The notes under the pieces are model-generated. The model saw nothing but the letters and a program-made list of their open reading frames with translations, did not search any database and was not told where the DNA came from. From an uncultured Leifsonia sp. (GTDB lineage Bacteria; Actinomycetota; Actinomycetes; Actinomycetales; Microbacteriaceae): a DNA stretch of 64,000 nt. Positions 46,094-55,200 of this stretch are shown piece after piece; position 1 is the first letter of the stretch, and each line of letters begins with the position of its first letter. The DNA lies in the NCBI RefSeq assembly GCF_945957465.1, contig NZ_CAMFLC010000007.1:62001-126000 (forward strand), written 5' to 3'. The position numbers and the translations under genes are program-made.

Positions 46094-47379
46094 CCGTTCC
46101 TTCCCGGTCGGTGCGTCGCCCGGTACGGGCGGCACACCTCGGTCTCGGGGCGTTCCACCGCGCCCATCAGGCGTGGTTCACGCAGCTCGCCGGCGACGGC
46201 TCCGGCATCGCGGCCTTCACCGGGCGCAGTGCGGAGGCTGCGCGAGTGCTCGCGGCACAGGACGCGGTCTACACACTCCTCGAGCGCGGGCCGGAGGGGG
46301 ACAGCGCCACGCTCATCGAGTCGCTGAGCGAGGTCCACGACGGCGCCGACCTCGACGCCTGGCGACGGGTGCTCGCCGACCCGGAGGTCGGCGTGCTGAC
46401 CCTCACGGTCACGGAGGCCGGTTACCGTCCCGGCTCGTCGGCCCCCGCGCGCGTGCTCGACGGGCTCCGGGCGCGCCGGGCGGCGGGCGCCGGCGGCATC
46501 GCGGTCATCAGCTGCGACAACCTCCCGGACAACGGTCGCGTCATCCGTGACGCGGTGCTCGCGCTCGTCGAGCCGGGCTCCGACCTGGAGGGCTGGATCC
46601 GCACCGAGGTGTCGTTCGTGTCATCGATGGTCGACCGGATCACCCCGGCGACCACGGACGCCGACCGCGACGCCGTCCTCCGCCTCACCGGCTGGGACGA
46701 CGCGGCGCCGGTGGTGACCGAGCCGTTCGCCGAATGGGTGCTCGCCGGTGCGTTCCCCGCGGGCCGGCCCGCCTGGGAGGCGGCGGGCGCGCAGTTCGTC
46801 GACGATATCGCTCCCTACGAGCGCCGAAAGCTCTGGCTGCTCAACGCCGGACACTCGCTGCTCGCCTACCACGGACTCGCCGCCGGGCATCAAACCGTCG
46901 CCGAGGCGGTCGCCGACCCGGCGCTCGCCGCGGAGCTCGAGCGTCTCTGGGAGGAGCAGCGCACCGAGCTGCCGTTCGACGCCGCGACGGTGGACGAAGC
47001 GCTCGCCGCCCTCCGTGCCCGGTTCGGCAACGCGCGCATCGAGCACCGGCTCGCCCAGATCGGCACCGACGGCTCGCAGAAGCTCGGACCGCGCATCCTC
47101 GACCCGCTGCGCAGCAGACTCGCCTCCGGACGTGCGCCGGGCGATGCCCAGCTCGGCGTCCTCGCCGCCTGGGCCGGCCACCTCGTCGGACCGGACGTCC
47201 GCGACCCCGGCGCCGCCGCGCTGGTCGAGCGGCTGCGGGAGGCGACCGCGCCGCGCGAGCGCGCCGCCGCCGTCCTCGAGTCACTCGCCGCGCTGTCCCC
47301 CGACAAGCCCGACCTCACCGACCTCACCGACCCTCTCGCCGAACGGATCGCCGCCCGGCAGCAAGGAGCACACGCATGA
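46090..47379 (+). CDS. uxuB: Fructuronate reductase (long-chain mannitol dehydrogenase family)
   Basis: A 429-residue enzyme of the polyol-specific long-chain dehydrogenase family. [17 protein letters not shown] is the N-terminal nucleotide-binding start, [20 protein letters not shown] the middle signature, and [17 protein letters not shown] carries the catalytic K-x4-N-x2-H. Family members include mannitol dehydrogenase and fructuronate reductase. The neighbours uxaC and mannonate dehydratase favour D-fructuronate to D-mannonate. Coupled by ATGA to the upstream gene; the next gene also starts at its stop. Confidence 0.9.
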   Translation: MTVPSRSVRRPVRAAHLGLGAFHRAHQAWFTQLAGDGSGIAAFTGRSAEAARVLAAQDAVYTLLERGPEGDSATLIESLSEVHDGADLDAWRRVLADPEVGVLTLTVTEAGYRPGSSAPARVLDGLRARRAAGAGGIAVISCDNLPDNGRVIRDAVLALVEPGSDLEGWIRTEVSFVSSMVDRITPATTDADRDAVLRLTGWDDAAPVVTEPFAEWVLAGAFPAGRPAWEAAGAQFVDDIAPYERRKLWLLNAGHSLLAYHGLAAGHQTVAEAVADPALAAELERLWEEQRTELPFDAATVDEALAALRARFGNARIEHRLAQIGTDGSQKLGPRILDPLRSRLASGRAPGDAQLGVLAAWAGHLVGPDVRDPGAAALVERLREATAPRERAAAVLESLAALSPDKPDLTDLTDPLAERIAARQQGAHA

Positions 47380-48626
47380 GAATCACCGCAGCGGACGTCC
47401 TCGTCTCGAGCCCCGGCCGCAACTTCGTCACCCTGCGCATCACGACGGACGACGGGGTCACCGGGCTCGGCGACGCCACGCTCAACGGCCGTGAGCTCGC
47501 CGTCGCCGCCTACCTGAGCGAGCACGTCGTGCCGCTTCTGATCGGGCGGGACGCGCACGCCATCGAGGACACCTGGCAGTACCTGTACCGGGGCGCGTAC
47601 TGGCGGCGCGGACCGGTCACCATGGCCTCCATCGCCGCCGTCGACACCGCGCTCTGGGACATCAAGGCGAAGGTCGCCGGCCTCCCGCTCTACCAGCTGC
47701 TGGGCGGCCGCAGCCGCGAGGGCCTGCTGGTCTACGGACACGCCTCCGGCGCCGAGCTCCCGGAGCTGTTCGACTCCATCAACGAGCACCTGGAGGAGGG
47801 GTATCGGGCGGTGCGCGTGCAGACCGGCATCCCCGGTCTGCCGTCGGTGTACGGGGTGGCGTCGAGCAAGAACGCCGCCGCGGGAGCGGGGACGGGCTCC
47901 GACGCCCGCTACGACTACGAACCCGCTCGTCGCAGCGCCGTACCGGTGGAGGAGACCTGGGACACCCGGGCCTACCTGCGGCACGCCCCGACCGTCTTCG
48001 AAGCCGTGCGCAACGAGTTCGGCCCGGAGCTGCCGCTGCTGCACGACGCGCACCACCGGCTGACGCCGATCCAGGCGGCGAAGCTCGGCAAGTCTCTGGA
48101 GCCGTACGACCTGTTCTGGCTCGAAGACGTCACTCCGGCCGAGAACCAGGCCGTGCTGCGCCGCGTGCGCGAACACACGACGACGCCGCTCGCGATCGGC
48201 GAGGTGTTCAACACAATCTGGGATTACCGCGAGCTGTTCGAGGAGCAGCTGATCGACTACGTGCGTTCTCCCGTCACCCACGCCGGAGGCATCACCGGGC
48301 TGCGCCGGATCTTCGACTACGCCGCCGTGTATCAGATCAAGTCCGGCGTGCACGGGCCGACCGATGTCTCTCCCGTCGGACTGGCGGCGGCCGTCCACCT
48401 GGGAATCGCCATCCCGAACTTCGGCATCCAGGAGTACATGCAGCACAGCCCGGCCACGCACGAGGTCTTCCGGACGACCTACACGTTCGAGGACGGCATG
48501 CTCAAGCCCGGCGAGGCCCCCGGCCTCGGCGTCGACTACGACGACGTCGTCGCCGGCTCCTTCCCCTACGAGGCCGCCTACCTTCCCGTCAACCGCCTGC
48601 TCGACGGCTCGATGCACGACTGGTGA
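47376..48626 (+). CDS. manD: D-mannonate dehydratase (enolase superfamily, ManD/RspA)
   Basis: A 416-residue Mg-dependent dehydratase giving 2-keto-3-deoxy-D-gluconate. [22 protein letters not shown] opens the capping domain. [31 protein letters not shown] and LAIGEVFN hold the three metal-binding acids with the ManD-specific His after the first Asp. [18 protein letters not shown] and the C-terminus ending LLDGSMHDW match ManD. It replaces the unrelated UxuA here. ATG 47376 has AAGGAG six bases upstream and overlaps the uxuB stop. It is the last gene of the operon by spacing; gntK follows 46 bp on. Confidence 0.94.
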   Translation: MRITAADVLVSSPGRNFVTLRITTDDGVTGLGDATLNGRELAVAAYLSEHVVPLLIGRDAHAIEDTWQYLYRGAYWRRGPVTMASIAAVDTALWDIKAKVAGLPLYQLLGGRSREGLLVYGHASGAELPELFDSINEHLEEGYRAVRVQTGIPGLPSVYGVASSKNAAAGAGTGSDARYDYEPARRSAVPVEETWDTRAYLRHAPTVFEAVRNEFGPELPLLHDAHHRLTPIQAAKLGKSLEPYDLFWLEDVTPAENQAVLRRVREHTTTPLAIGEVFNTIWDYRELFEEQLIDYVRSPVTHAGGITGLRRIFDYAAVYQIKSGVHGPTDVSPVGLAAAVHLGIAIPNFGIQEYMQHSPATHEVFRTTYTFEDGMLKPGEAPGLGVDYDDVVAGSFPYEAAYLPVNRLLDGSMHDW

Positions 48627-48672
48627 GCGTCGCCGGGCCGCAGAATAGAGCACGGGAACGGGAGGTGTGCGC

Positions 48673-49173
48673 GTGGGCGTGCGAGTGGTCGTGATGGGAG
48701 TGTCGGGTTCCGGCAAATCGACGGTCGGGCGGGTGGTGGCCGACGCGCTCGGTGCGTCGTTCGTCGACGGCGACGACCTCCACCCGGCGGCCAACGTCGC
48801 GAAGATGGCCGCCGGGATCCCGCTCACCGACGCCGACCGTGAGCCCTGGCTCCGAGCGGTGGGCCGCACTCTCGCCGATGGCGATGATACGGGCGTGGTC
48901 GTCGCCTGCTCCGCGCTCAAGCGCTCCTACCGCGACCTGATCCGCGCCGAGGCTCCCGGAACGGTGTTCGCGGAGCTCGACGGGCCTCGCGAGCTCCTTC
49001 AGGAGCGGATGATCCGGCCCGGCCACTTCATGCCGGCCTCCCTGCTCGACTCGCAGCTCGCAACCCTGGAGCCGCTGCAGGCCGACGAGGCCGGCCTCCG
49101 TCTCGACATCGCGGAATCGCCTGCCGAGCTCGCCGCCGCCATCGTGGATCGCGTCGGCCGCCGCGTCGGGTAG
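48673..49173 (+). CDS. gntK: Gluconokinase
   Basis: A 166-residue P-loop kinase phosphorylating D-gluconate to 6-phosphogluconate, which gnd then oxidises. VVVMGVSGSGKSTVGRVVADAL is the N-terminal Walker A; DGDDLHPAANVAKMAAGIPLTDADREPWL is the substrate region; VVACSALKRSYRDLI and RPGHFMPASLLDSQLATLE complete the GntK pattern. GTG 48673 is preferred over GTG 48667 because GGAGG lies seven bases upstream of it. It could be the tail of the hexuronate operon. The TAG stop is also the first three bases of the TAGACT -10 for rplY. Confidence 0.94.
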   Translation: MGVRVVVMGVSGSGKSTVGRVVADALGASFVDGDDLHPAANVAKMAAGIPLTDADREPWLRAVGRTLADGDDTGVVVACSALKRSYRDLIRAEAPGTVFAELDGPRELLQERMIRPGHFMPASLLDSQLATLEPLQADEAGLRLDIAESPAELAAAIVDRVGRRVG

Positions 49174-49340
49174 ACTGGGCCACTGAACTTCGGCGAGGGA
49201 TGCGCCACGCATCCGTTATCGACGCGGTGGAGCAGGCTACGCAGTCTTTCCTCGCGCACTTCGATGCGCTCGAGTCGAACACCCAACACTGCGAGCCCCT
49301 CGGCTCGCCTGACAGCCGGCACCGCCGGCGAGGAGGCATC
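49171..49340 (+). promoter_or_regulatory. Promoter and structured 5' leader of rplY
   Basis: TAGACT (49171-49176) predicts a leader of about 158 nt. It contains three perfect small hairpins: GGATGCG/CGCATCC (49198-49214, loop CCA), GCGAGCC/GGCTCGC (49291-49308, loop CCTC) and GCCGGC/GCCGGC (49315-49329, loop ACC). The last hairpin directly abuts the Shine-Dalgarno GAGGAGG (49330-49336). An in-frame ATG at 49200 without a Shine-Dalgarno is considered non-initiating. Confidence 0.55.
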
Positions 49341-49967
49341 ATGGCTGACGAGTCCAACACGGTCGCCGCGGAAGTCCGCGACAGCTTCGGCAAGGGCGCT
49401 GCCCGCAAGATCCGCGCCGCGGGCAAGATCCCCGCGGTCATCTACGGCCACGGCACCGACCCCGTCCACATCACCGTCCCGGCGCACCAGGTGGGCCTGC
49501 TGCTCCGCAAGGCGAACGCCGTCCTCGACCTCGACATCGAGGGCACGAGCCAGCTCGCCCTGGTCAAGGACGTCCAGAAGGACCCGGTGCTCCAGATCAT
49601 CGAGCACCTCGACCTGCTGGTCGTGCGCCGCGGCGAGAAGGTCCAGGTCGAGGTGCCCGTGCACGTCGAGGGCGAGCCGTTCTCCGGCACCATCGCCGTG
49701 CTCGACATCCCGACCATCAAGTTCGAGGTCGAGGCCACCCACATCCCCGAGCGCATCGTCATCGACGTCACCGACGCCGAGGAGGGCACGCAGTACCACG
49801 CCAAGGACTTCGTGCTTCCGACCGGCGCGGTGCTCGCCGAGGACGAGGACCTCCTGATCCTCAACATCGTCGTTCCCGCCGCCGCGCGCGCCGACGAGGA
49901 GGAGGCTGCTGGGGAGGCCGCCGCCGAGGAGGCCGCCGAGGGCGCCGCCGCCGAGTCCGCGGAGTAA
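49341..49967 (+). CDS. rplY: 50S ribosomal protein L25, Ctc type
   Basis: A 208-residue L25/TL5/Ctc protein binding 5S rRNA. Residues 1-95 are the L25 domain (VRDSFGKGAARKIRAAGKIPAVIYG, HQVGLLLRK) and 96-185 the C-terminal beta domain (GEKVQVEVPVHVEGEPFSG). The tail is almost only Glu and Ala (EEEAAGEAAAEEAAEG), as in other actinobacterial Ctc proteins. ATG 49341 has GAGGAGG five bases upstream. An upstream in-frame extension to 49200 would add 47 residues unlike the family. pth follows nine bases after the stop, the usual order. Confidence 0.97.
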   Translation: MADESNTVAAEVRDSFGKGAARKIRAAGKIPAVIYGHGTDPVHITVPAHQVGLLLRKANAVLDLDIEGTSQLALVKDVQKDPVLQIIEHLDLLVVRRGEKVQVEVPVHVEGEPFSGTIAVLDIPTIKFEVEATHIPERIVIDVTDAEEGTQYHAKDFVLPTGAVLAEDEDLLILNIVVPAAARADEEEAAGEAAAEEAAEGAAAESAE

Positions 49968-49976
49968 GCATCTCCC

Positions 49977-50576
49977 ATGGCCGATCCTCAGCAGCAGGAG
50001 GGCCCTTGGCTCGTGGTCGGGCTCGGGAACCCCGGGCCCGGCTACGCCGCCACACGTCACAACGTGGGCCAGCTGGTGCTCGACGAGCTCGCCTCGCGCG
50101 GACGTCTGACCTTCAAGACGCACAAGACGAACGCCACGGTCGCCGAGGGGCGTCTCGCCCCCGGCGGGCCGCGGTTCATCCTGGCCAAGCCCAACACGTA
50201 CATGAACGTGTCGGGGGGGCCGGTGTCGCAGCTGCTCCGGTTCTACTCGCTCGAACCGTCGCAGCTGATCGTCGTGCAGGATGAGCTGGACATCCCGTTC
50301 GACACCCTCAAGCTCAAGTTCGGCGGGGGTCACGGCGGACACAACGGCGTGCGCGACGTCATCGCCGCGACCGGCACCGGCGACTTCACGCGGGTGCGCG
50401 TCGGCGTCGGCCGGCCTCCCGGTTCGCGTGCGGCAGCCGACCATGTGCTCGCCGGCTTCAGCGCGACCGAGCGTAAGACCCTGCCCATCCTGGTGGCCGA
50501 TGCGGCCGATGCCGTCGAGCAGATCGCGGCCGAGGGCCTCACGGCCGCCCAGAACCGGTTCCACACCGAGCGCTGA
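49977..50576 (+). CDS. pth: Peptidyl-tRNA hydrolase
   Basis: A 199-residue enzyme recycling tRNA from dropped-off peptidyl-tRNA. LVVGLGNPGPGYAATRHNVGQ contains the N-terminal Asn and catalytic His. ILAKPNTYMNVSGGPV, VVQDELDIPFDTLKLKFGGGHGGHNGVRDV and RVRVGVGRPPG are the other signatures, with the catalytic Asp in QDELD. GGAGTAAG lies ahead of the ATG at 49977. Co-transcribed with rplY and ended by a strong hairpin. Confidence 0.97.
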   Translation: MADPQQQEGPWLVVGLGNPGPGYAATRHNVGQLVLDELASRGRLTFKTHKTNATVAEGRLAPGGPRFILAKPNTYMNVSGGPVSQLLRFYSLEPSQLIVVQDELDIPFDTLKLKFGGGHGGHNGVRDVIAATGTGDFTRVRVGVGRPPGSRAAADHVLAGFSATERKTLPILVADAADAVEQIAAEGLTAAQNRFHTER

Positions 50577-50607
50577 CGCGTCACGGTCGACCGCCGAGGG
50601 GTGCCTG

Positions 50608-50638
50608 AAGGCCCCTGAAACCCCGTTTTAGGGGCCTT
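50608..50638 (+). terminator. Terminator of rplY-pth
   Basis: A 14-bp stem (50608-50621 with 50625-50638) with one G-U pair around a CCC loop, whose 3' arm ends GGGGCCTTTG. It starts 32 bp after the pth stop. The rest of the gap to 50801 shows nothing else except a promoter. Confidence 0.85.
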
Positions 50639-50801
50639 TGCGCCCCCCCTCGATCGGGTTCTGCGGGCGACGGGTGCGAGCGTGTCCGGCCGTTCGGGGT
50701 GAGATGCGAGGTGTCCTCACCGTCGACTCACGTCGGACACTCAGCCGGAGCGAGGCGGACGTACTGCGCCGCCCCAGTTCCACGGGGTACCGTCTCGGTC
50801 C

Positions 50802-51506
50802 ATGAAGTTGTACACGCGCGAGTGGGGCACCGGCGACCGCTACGCGGTCCTGGTCCACGGCGTCATGTCGGACTCGCGCAACTGGCGGCGGGTCGGGCCG
50901 GTGCTCGCCGAGCGCGGCTACCACGTCGTCGCCGTCGATCTGCGCGGTCACGGTCACAGCCCGCGCGCGGCGGAGTACACGGCCGAGCTGATGGCGGAGG
51001 ACATCCTCGACACCGTTCCGTATGCTCCCGAACTGGTGATGGGGCACTCGCTCGGCGGCCTCACGGTGAGCCTCGCGGTCGACCGGCTCCATCCCGAACG
51101 CGCCGTCTACGTCGATCCCGCCTTCTCCTGCCCGGCCGCGAACTGGCTCCAGCTCAAGCTCGCACCCGCGTTCCTCCGCACGCTCGCGCGGCAGTCGGCG
51201 GCGAAGATCGCCAAGCGCAACCCGCGCTGGGATCCGGTCGATGTCGCGATCGAGCGCGAGACGTTCGAGTCCTTCCACCGTGCGGCGATCCCCGCGGTGC
51301 TCGCCCCGAGCGTGATGCGGGCGCCGGAGCACATGGCGGTACCGTCACTGGTGATCCTGGCCGACAACTCCTACCTGGTGAAGCCGCAGGTCGCCGACCG
51401 CCTGCGCGCGACCGGCTTCGACGTGCGCGTTGTCGCGGGCAGCGGTCACGTCATCAACCGCGACGACCACGACGGGTTCATGCGGGCGCTGGAGGGGTGG
51501 ATCTGA
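50802..51506 (+). CDS. Alpha/beta-hydrolase
   Basis: A 234-residue alpha/beta-hydrolase-fold enzyme. VLVHGVMSDSRNWRRVGPVL is the oxyanion HG motif, VVAVDLRGHGHSPRA follows, the nucleophile elbow is VMGHSLGGLTVS (Ser in GHSLGG), the acid is in LVILADNSYLV, and the His is in VVAGSGHVINRDD. The substrate is unknown; esterase or thioesterase chemistry is possible. ATG 50802 lies eight bases after TACCGT (50788-50793) with no Shine-Dalgarno. It overlaps the phosphopantetheinyl transferase gene by ten bases, so the two are probably made together. Confidence 0.9.
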   Translation: MKLYTREWGTGDRYAVLVHGVMSDSRNWRRVGPVLAERGYHVVAVDLRGHGHSPRAAEYTAELMAEDILDTVPYAPELVMGHSLGGLTVSLAVDRLHPERAVYVDPAFSCPAANWLQLKLAPAFLRTLARQSAAKIAKRNPRWDPVDVAIERETFESFHRAAIPAVLAPSVMRAPEHMAVPSLVILADNSYLVKPQVADRLRATGFDVRVVAGSGHVINRDDHDGFMRALEGWI

Positions 51507-52204
51507 GCACTGTCGTCGTCGCGACGACCCGGGAGGTCCTCGCGCAGCTGCCGCCAGGCCCGCTGAGCGCGCCGGCGGAGGCGCGGCGTCGCACCCTGCG
51601 GTCGCCGTCCGACCGTGACGACTTCGTGGCCGCCCGGCTCCTCGCGGCGCGGCTGCTGCGGGAGGCAGGGGTGGGCGACGTCGCGCCGGCCGATCTGGGT
51701 CAGAGCTGCGACGTGTGCGGAGGGGAGCACGGCCGCCCGGTCCCGCTGTCCGGACTCCACGTGAGCTGGTCCCATTCGCACGGCTGGGTCGCGGCCGGTG
51801 TCTCGGCCGCTCGCCTCGGCGTCGATGTGGAGGCGGAGGTGGGCGCAGGCGTCGCGGCTGACGCGGGCGGCGGCCTCCCGAAAGAGGCTCTGACCGGCAC
51901 CGAGCGGGCGTTCGTCGCGCAGGCGCCCGACGCCGCGCGCACCTTCCGACTGGCGTGGACGGCGAAGGAGGCCTGCGTCAAGGCCGGGGCGGCGCAGCTC
52001 GACCGCATCGGGGAGTTCGACGTGCTCGCCGGGCCGGATCGGCTGCTGCCTTCGACCGGGGCGCTGCTGTTGAGCGCCCACCGGTTGCGCGGGGCGACGG
52101 CGGCGGCCGCCTCTGCGTCGCGGCCGACCTGGCACACGCTGGGGCGCGATGGAGCGCTCGTTCCGCTGCCCGGCTCCGGTCGCGCTGTCGGAACCCCCGC
52201 GTAG
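51497..52204 (+). CDS. 4'-phosphopantetheinyl transferase (Sfp-like)
   Basis: A 235-residue enzyme that would attach phosphopantetheine to carrier proteins. The core motifs are LGVDVEAEVG (first Asp/Glu pair) and WTAKEACVKAGAAQL (the WxxKEA signature). LHVSWSHSHGWVAAGVS is the upstream SHS-type motif, and SCDVCGGEHGRP the linker found in Sfp/Gsp-type enzymes. No PKS or NRPS gene is in the window, so the carrier-protein target is unknown. GTG 51497 is the only standard start ahead of the conserved part, overlapping the hydrolase by ten bases, although a CTG at 51503 is better placed to the GGAGG. The TAG stop is also part of the mfd -10. Confidence 0.87.
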   Translation: MDLSTVVVATTREVLAQLPPGPLSAPAEARRRTLRSPSDRDDFVAARLLAARLLREAGVGDVAPADLGQSCDVCGGEHGRPVPLSGLHVSWSHSHGWVAAGVSAARLGVDVEAEVGAGVAADAGGGLPKEALTGTERAFVAQAPDAARTFRLAWTAKEACVKAGAAQLDRIGEFDVLAGPDRLLPSTGALLLSAHRLRGATAAAASASRPTWHTLGRDGALVPLPGSGRAVGTPA

Positions 52205-52207
52205 ACT
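52202..52207 (+). promoter_or_regulatory. -10 element of mfd overlapping the upstream stop codon
   Basis: TAGACT at 52202-52207 begins with the TAG stop of the phosphopantetheinyl transferase gene and ends seven bases before the mfd GTG. No Shine-Dalgarno is present. Confidence 0.6.
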
Positions 52208-52214
52208 TGCCCGA

Positions 52215-55200
52215 GTGATACTGCAGGGCTTGATCGCGGCGCTCGAGCGCGCCTCCACGTTCTCCGACGCACTGGCCTACGCAGCGCGCGATGCCGACTT
52301 CTCGCTGACCGACGGCCTGCGCGTTCCGCTGCTGGCCGGGCTCGTCGGCAGACGCGCCGCCGCGGGCGCCTCGCAGGCGGTGCTCGTCATCACGGCGACC
52401 GGCCGCGAGTCCGAGTCCGTGCGCGCCGCCCTGCCGTGCGTTCTCCCCGACGCCGAGGTCGTCGAGTTCCCCGCCTGGGAGACGTTGCCGCACGAGCGGC
52501 TCAGCCCGAGCGCCGAGATCGTCGGCAAGCGCCTCACCGCTCTGCGCCGGCTCGCCGACTGGTCCGCCGCGCGCGAGGCGGGGGCGCCCGCGCGTTTCTG
52601 TGTCCTGGTGGCCTCGGTCCGCGCCGCGCTGCAGCCGCTCGCCGACAACCTCACCGACTACGCGACGATCGAGCTGACAGCCGGAGGCCGCGGCTTCGAC
52701 CTCGGCGGCCTCGCCCTCCAGCTCGTCGATCTGGCCTACGCGCGCGTCGACATGGTGACCCGGCGCGGCGAGTTCGCGGTGCGCGGCGGCATCCTCGACG
52801 TCTTCCCGCCGACCGCCGAGCACCCGTACCGGGTCGACTTCTTCGGTGACGAGGTCGAACAGATCCGGGCGTTCTCGGTCGCCGACCAGCGCTCGCTTCC
52901 CGAGCCGATCCCGGCGGTTTCGCTGCCGCCGAGCCGGGAGATGCTGCTCAGCGAGCCCGTGCGTCAGCGCGCGAGGGAGATGGAGCACGAGTTCCCCAGC
53001 CTGTCGGCGATGCTCGCCAAGATCGGCGAGGGCATCCCGGTGGAGGGCATGGAATCGCTCGCCCCGGCCCTGGTCGACCGGCTGGTGCCGCTCACCCATT
53101 ACCTCCCCGACGGCGCGGCCATCGCCGTGCTCTCGCCCGAGCGGGTCGCCTCGCGCGCGGTAAGTCTGGCCGAGACGAACCGCGAGTTCCTCTCTGCGGC
53201 CTGGAGTGCCGCCACGGTGGGCGCCGCGGCCCCGATCGATCTCGCCGCGGGCGATTTCCTCACTCTGCAGAAACTGCGCGACTCGGTGAAGTTCAGCCGC
53301 CCCGGGCAGCAGAACCCGGACCACCCGTGGTGGACGTTCTCCGGCTTCCAGGCCGACGCGGTGGACGACCTGCCGCTCGAACGCGAGGTGGAGGAGTACC
53401 TCCAGGTGCGCGTCGACGCGGAGGCCGTGCCGAGCTTCCAGGGCAACGTCACGGGTGCGGTCGAGCACGTGGCCCAGCGCCTCCGCGACGGCTGGCGGGT
53501 CGCCGTCGTCGCCGAGGGCGCCGGCCTGGTGGAGCGCGCCGCCCAGGTGCTGGCCGACGCCGAGCTGCCCGCACGCCCGGTCGATGCGTTCCCCGAGAAC
53601 CCCGAGGCCGGGGTGGCGTACCTGCTGCGGGCGAACGTCGAGCACGGCTTCGAGATGCCGGACGACAAGCTGGCGCTGATCGGCGAGAGCGAGTTCTACG
53701 GCCGCTCGGTCGGCTACGAGTCGCGACAGGTCAAGAAGCTCGCCACCCGGCGCAAGAACGTCGTCGACCCGCTCGCGCTGAAGCCCGGCGACTACGTGGT
53801 GCACGAGACGCACGGCATCGGCAAGTTCCTCGAGCTGACCCAGCGCGAGGTGTCCAGCGGCGGACGCAACGCGGTCAAGTCCAAGCGCGAGTACCTGGTG
53901 CTCGAGTACGCGCCCTCCAAGCGCGGCTACCCGGGCGACAAGCTGTACGTGCCGACCGACCAGCTCGACCTGCTGACCCGCTACGTGGGAGGCGAGGCGC
54001 CGCAGCTGTCCAAGATGGGCGGCAGCGACTGGTCGGCCGCCAAGGGCCGCGCGCGGCGGGCCGTGCGCGACATCGCCGTCGAGCTCGTCAAGCTGTACTC
54101 GGCGCGCATGGCGAGCAAGGGCCATTCCTTCGGGCCCGACACGCCGTGGCAGCGCGAGCTCGAGGAGGCCTTCCCGTTCGCGGAGACCCACGACCAGCTG
54201 CAGACGATCGACGAGGTGAAGGCCGACATGGAGCGGCCCATCCCGATGGACCGTCTCATCTCGGGCGACGTGGGCTTCGGCAAGACGGAGATCGCCGTCC
54301 GCGCTGCGTTCAAGGCCATCCAGGACGGCAAGCAGGTGGCCATGCTGGTGCCGACGACGCTGCTGGTCAAGCAGCACGCCGAGACCTTCCTGGAGCGCTT
54401 CGCGGGCTTCCCGATCCACCTGCGCCAGCTCAGCCGGTTCCAGACCGACAAGGAGGCCCGCGAGACCCTGCGGGGGCTCGCCGACGGCACCGTGGACATG
54501 GTGATCGGCACGCACCGCATCCTGGCCGACGGCGTGACGTTCAAAGACCTCGGGCTCGTCATCATCGACGAGGAGCAGCGGTTCGGCGTCGAGCACAAGG
54601 ACGCACTGAAGAAACTGAAGACCAACGTCGACATCCTCGCGATGAGCGCGACGCCGATCCCGCGCACGCTCGAGATGGCGGTCACCGGCATCCGCGAGAT
54701 GTCGACGCTCGCCACCCCGCCGGAGGACCGGCACCCGATCCTGACGTTCGTGGGGCCGTATTCCGAGCGGCAGGTCGCCGCGGCGATCCGGCGCGAGCTG
54801 CTGCGCGAAGGGCAGGTGTTCTTCGTGCACAACCGGGTCGGTTCGATCTCGGCGACGGCCGCCAAGCTCGCCGAACTCGTGCCGGAGGCGCGCATCGCGG
54901 TCGCGCACGGCCGGATGAACGAGCACGCCCTCGAACAGGTCGTCGTGGACTTCTGGGAGCGCAAGTTCGACGTGCTGGTCTCGACCACCATCATCGAGAC
55001 CGGACTCGACATCTCCAACGCCAACACGATCATCATCGACCGCGCCGACAAGTACGGCCTGAGCCAGCTCCACCAGCTCCGCGGTCGCGTCGGCCGTGGT
55101 CGCGAGCGGGCGTACGCCTACTTCCTGTGGGACGAGGACAAGCCGTTGAGCGAGACGGCCCACGACCGGTTGTCGACGATCGCGGCCAACAACGACCTCG

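Noticed and set aside
35796-49173. Recent horizontal transfer of the hexuronate island
   Set aside because: No mobility gene, tRNA junction or flanking repeat, and no visible change in GC or codon style, so insertion is only inferred from gene order.
49200-49340. Upstream ATG extending L25 by 47 residues
   Set aside because: No Shine-Dalgarno, the extension is unlike the family, and the leader is better read as structured RNA.
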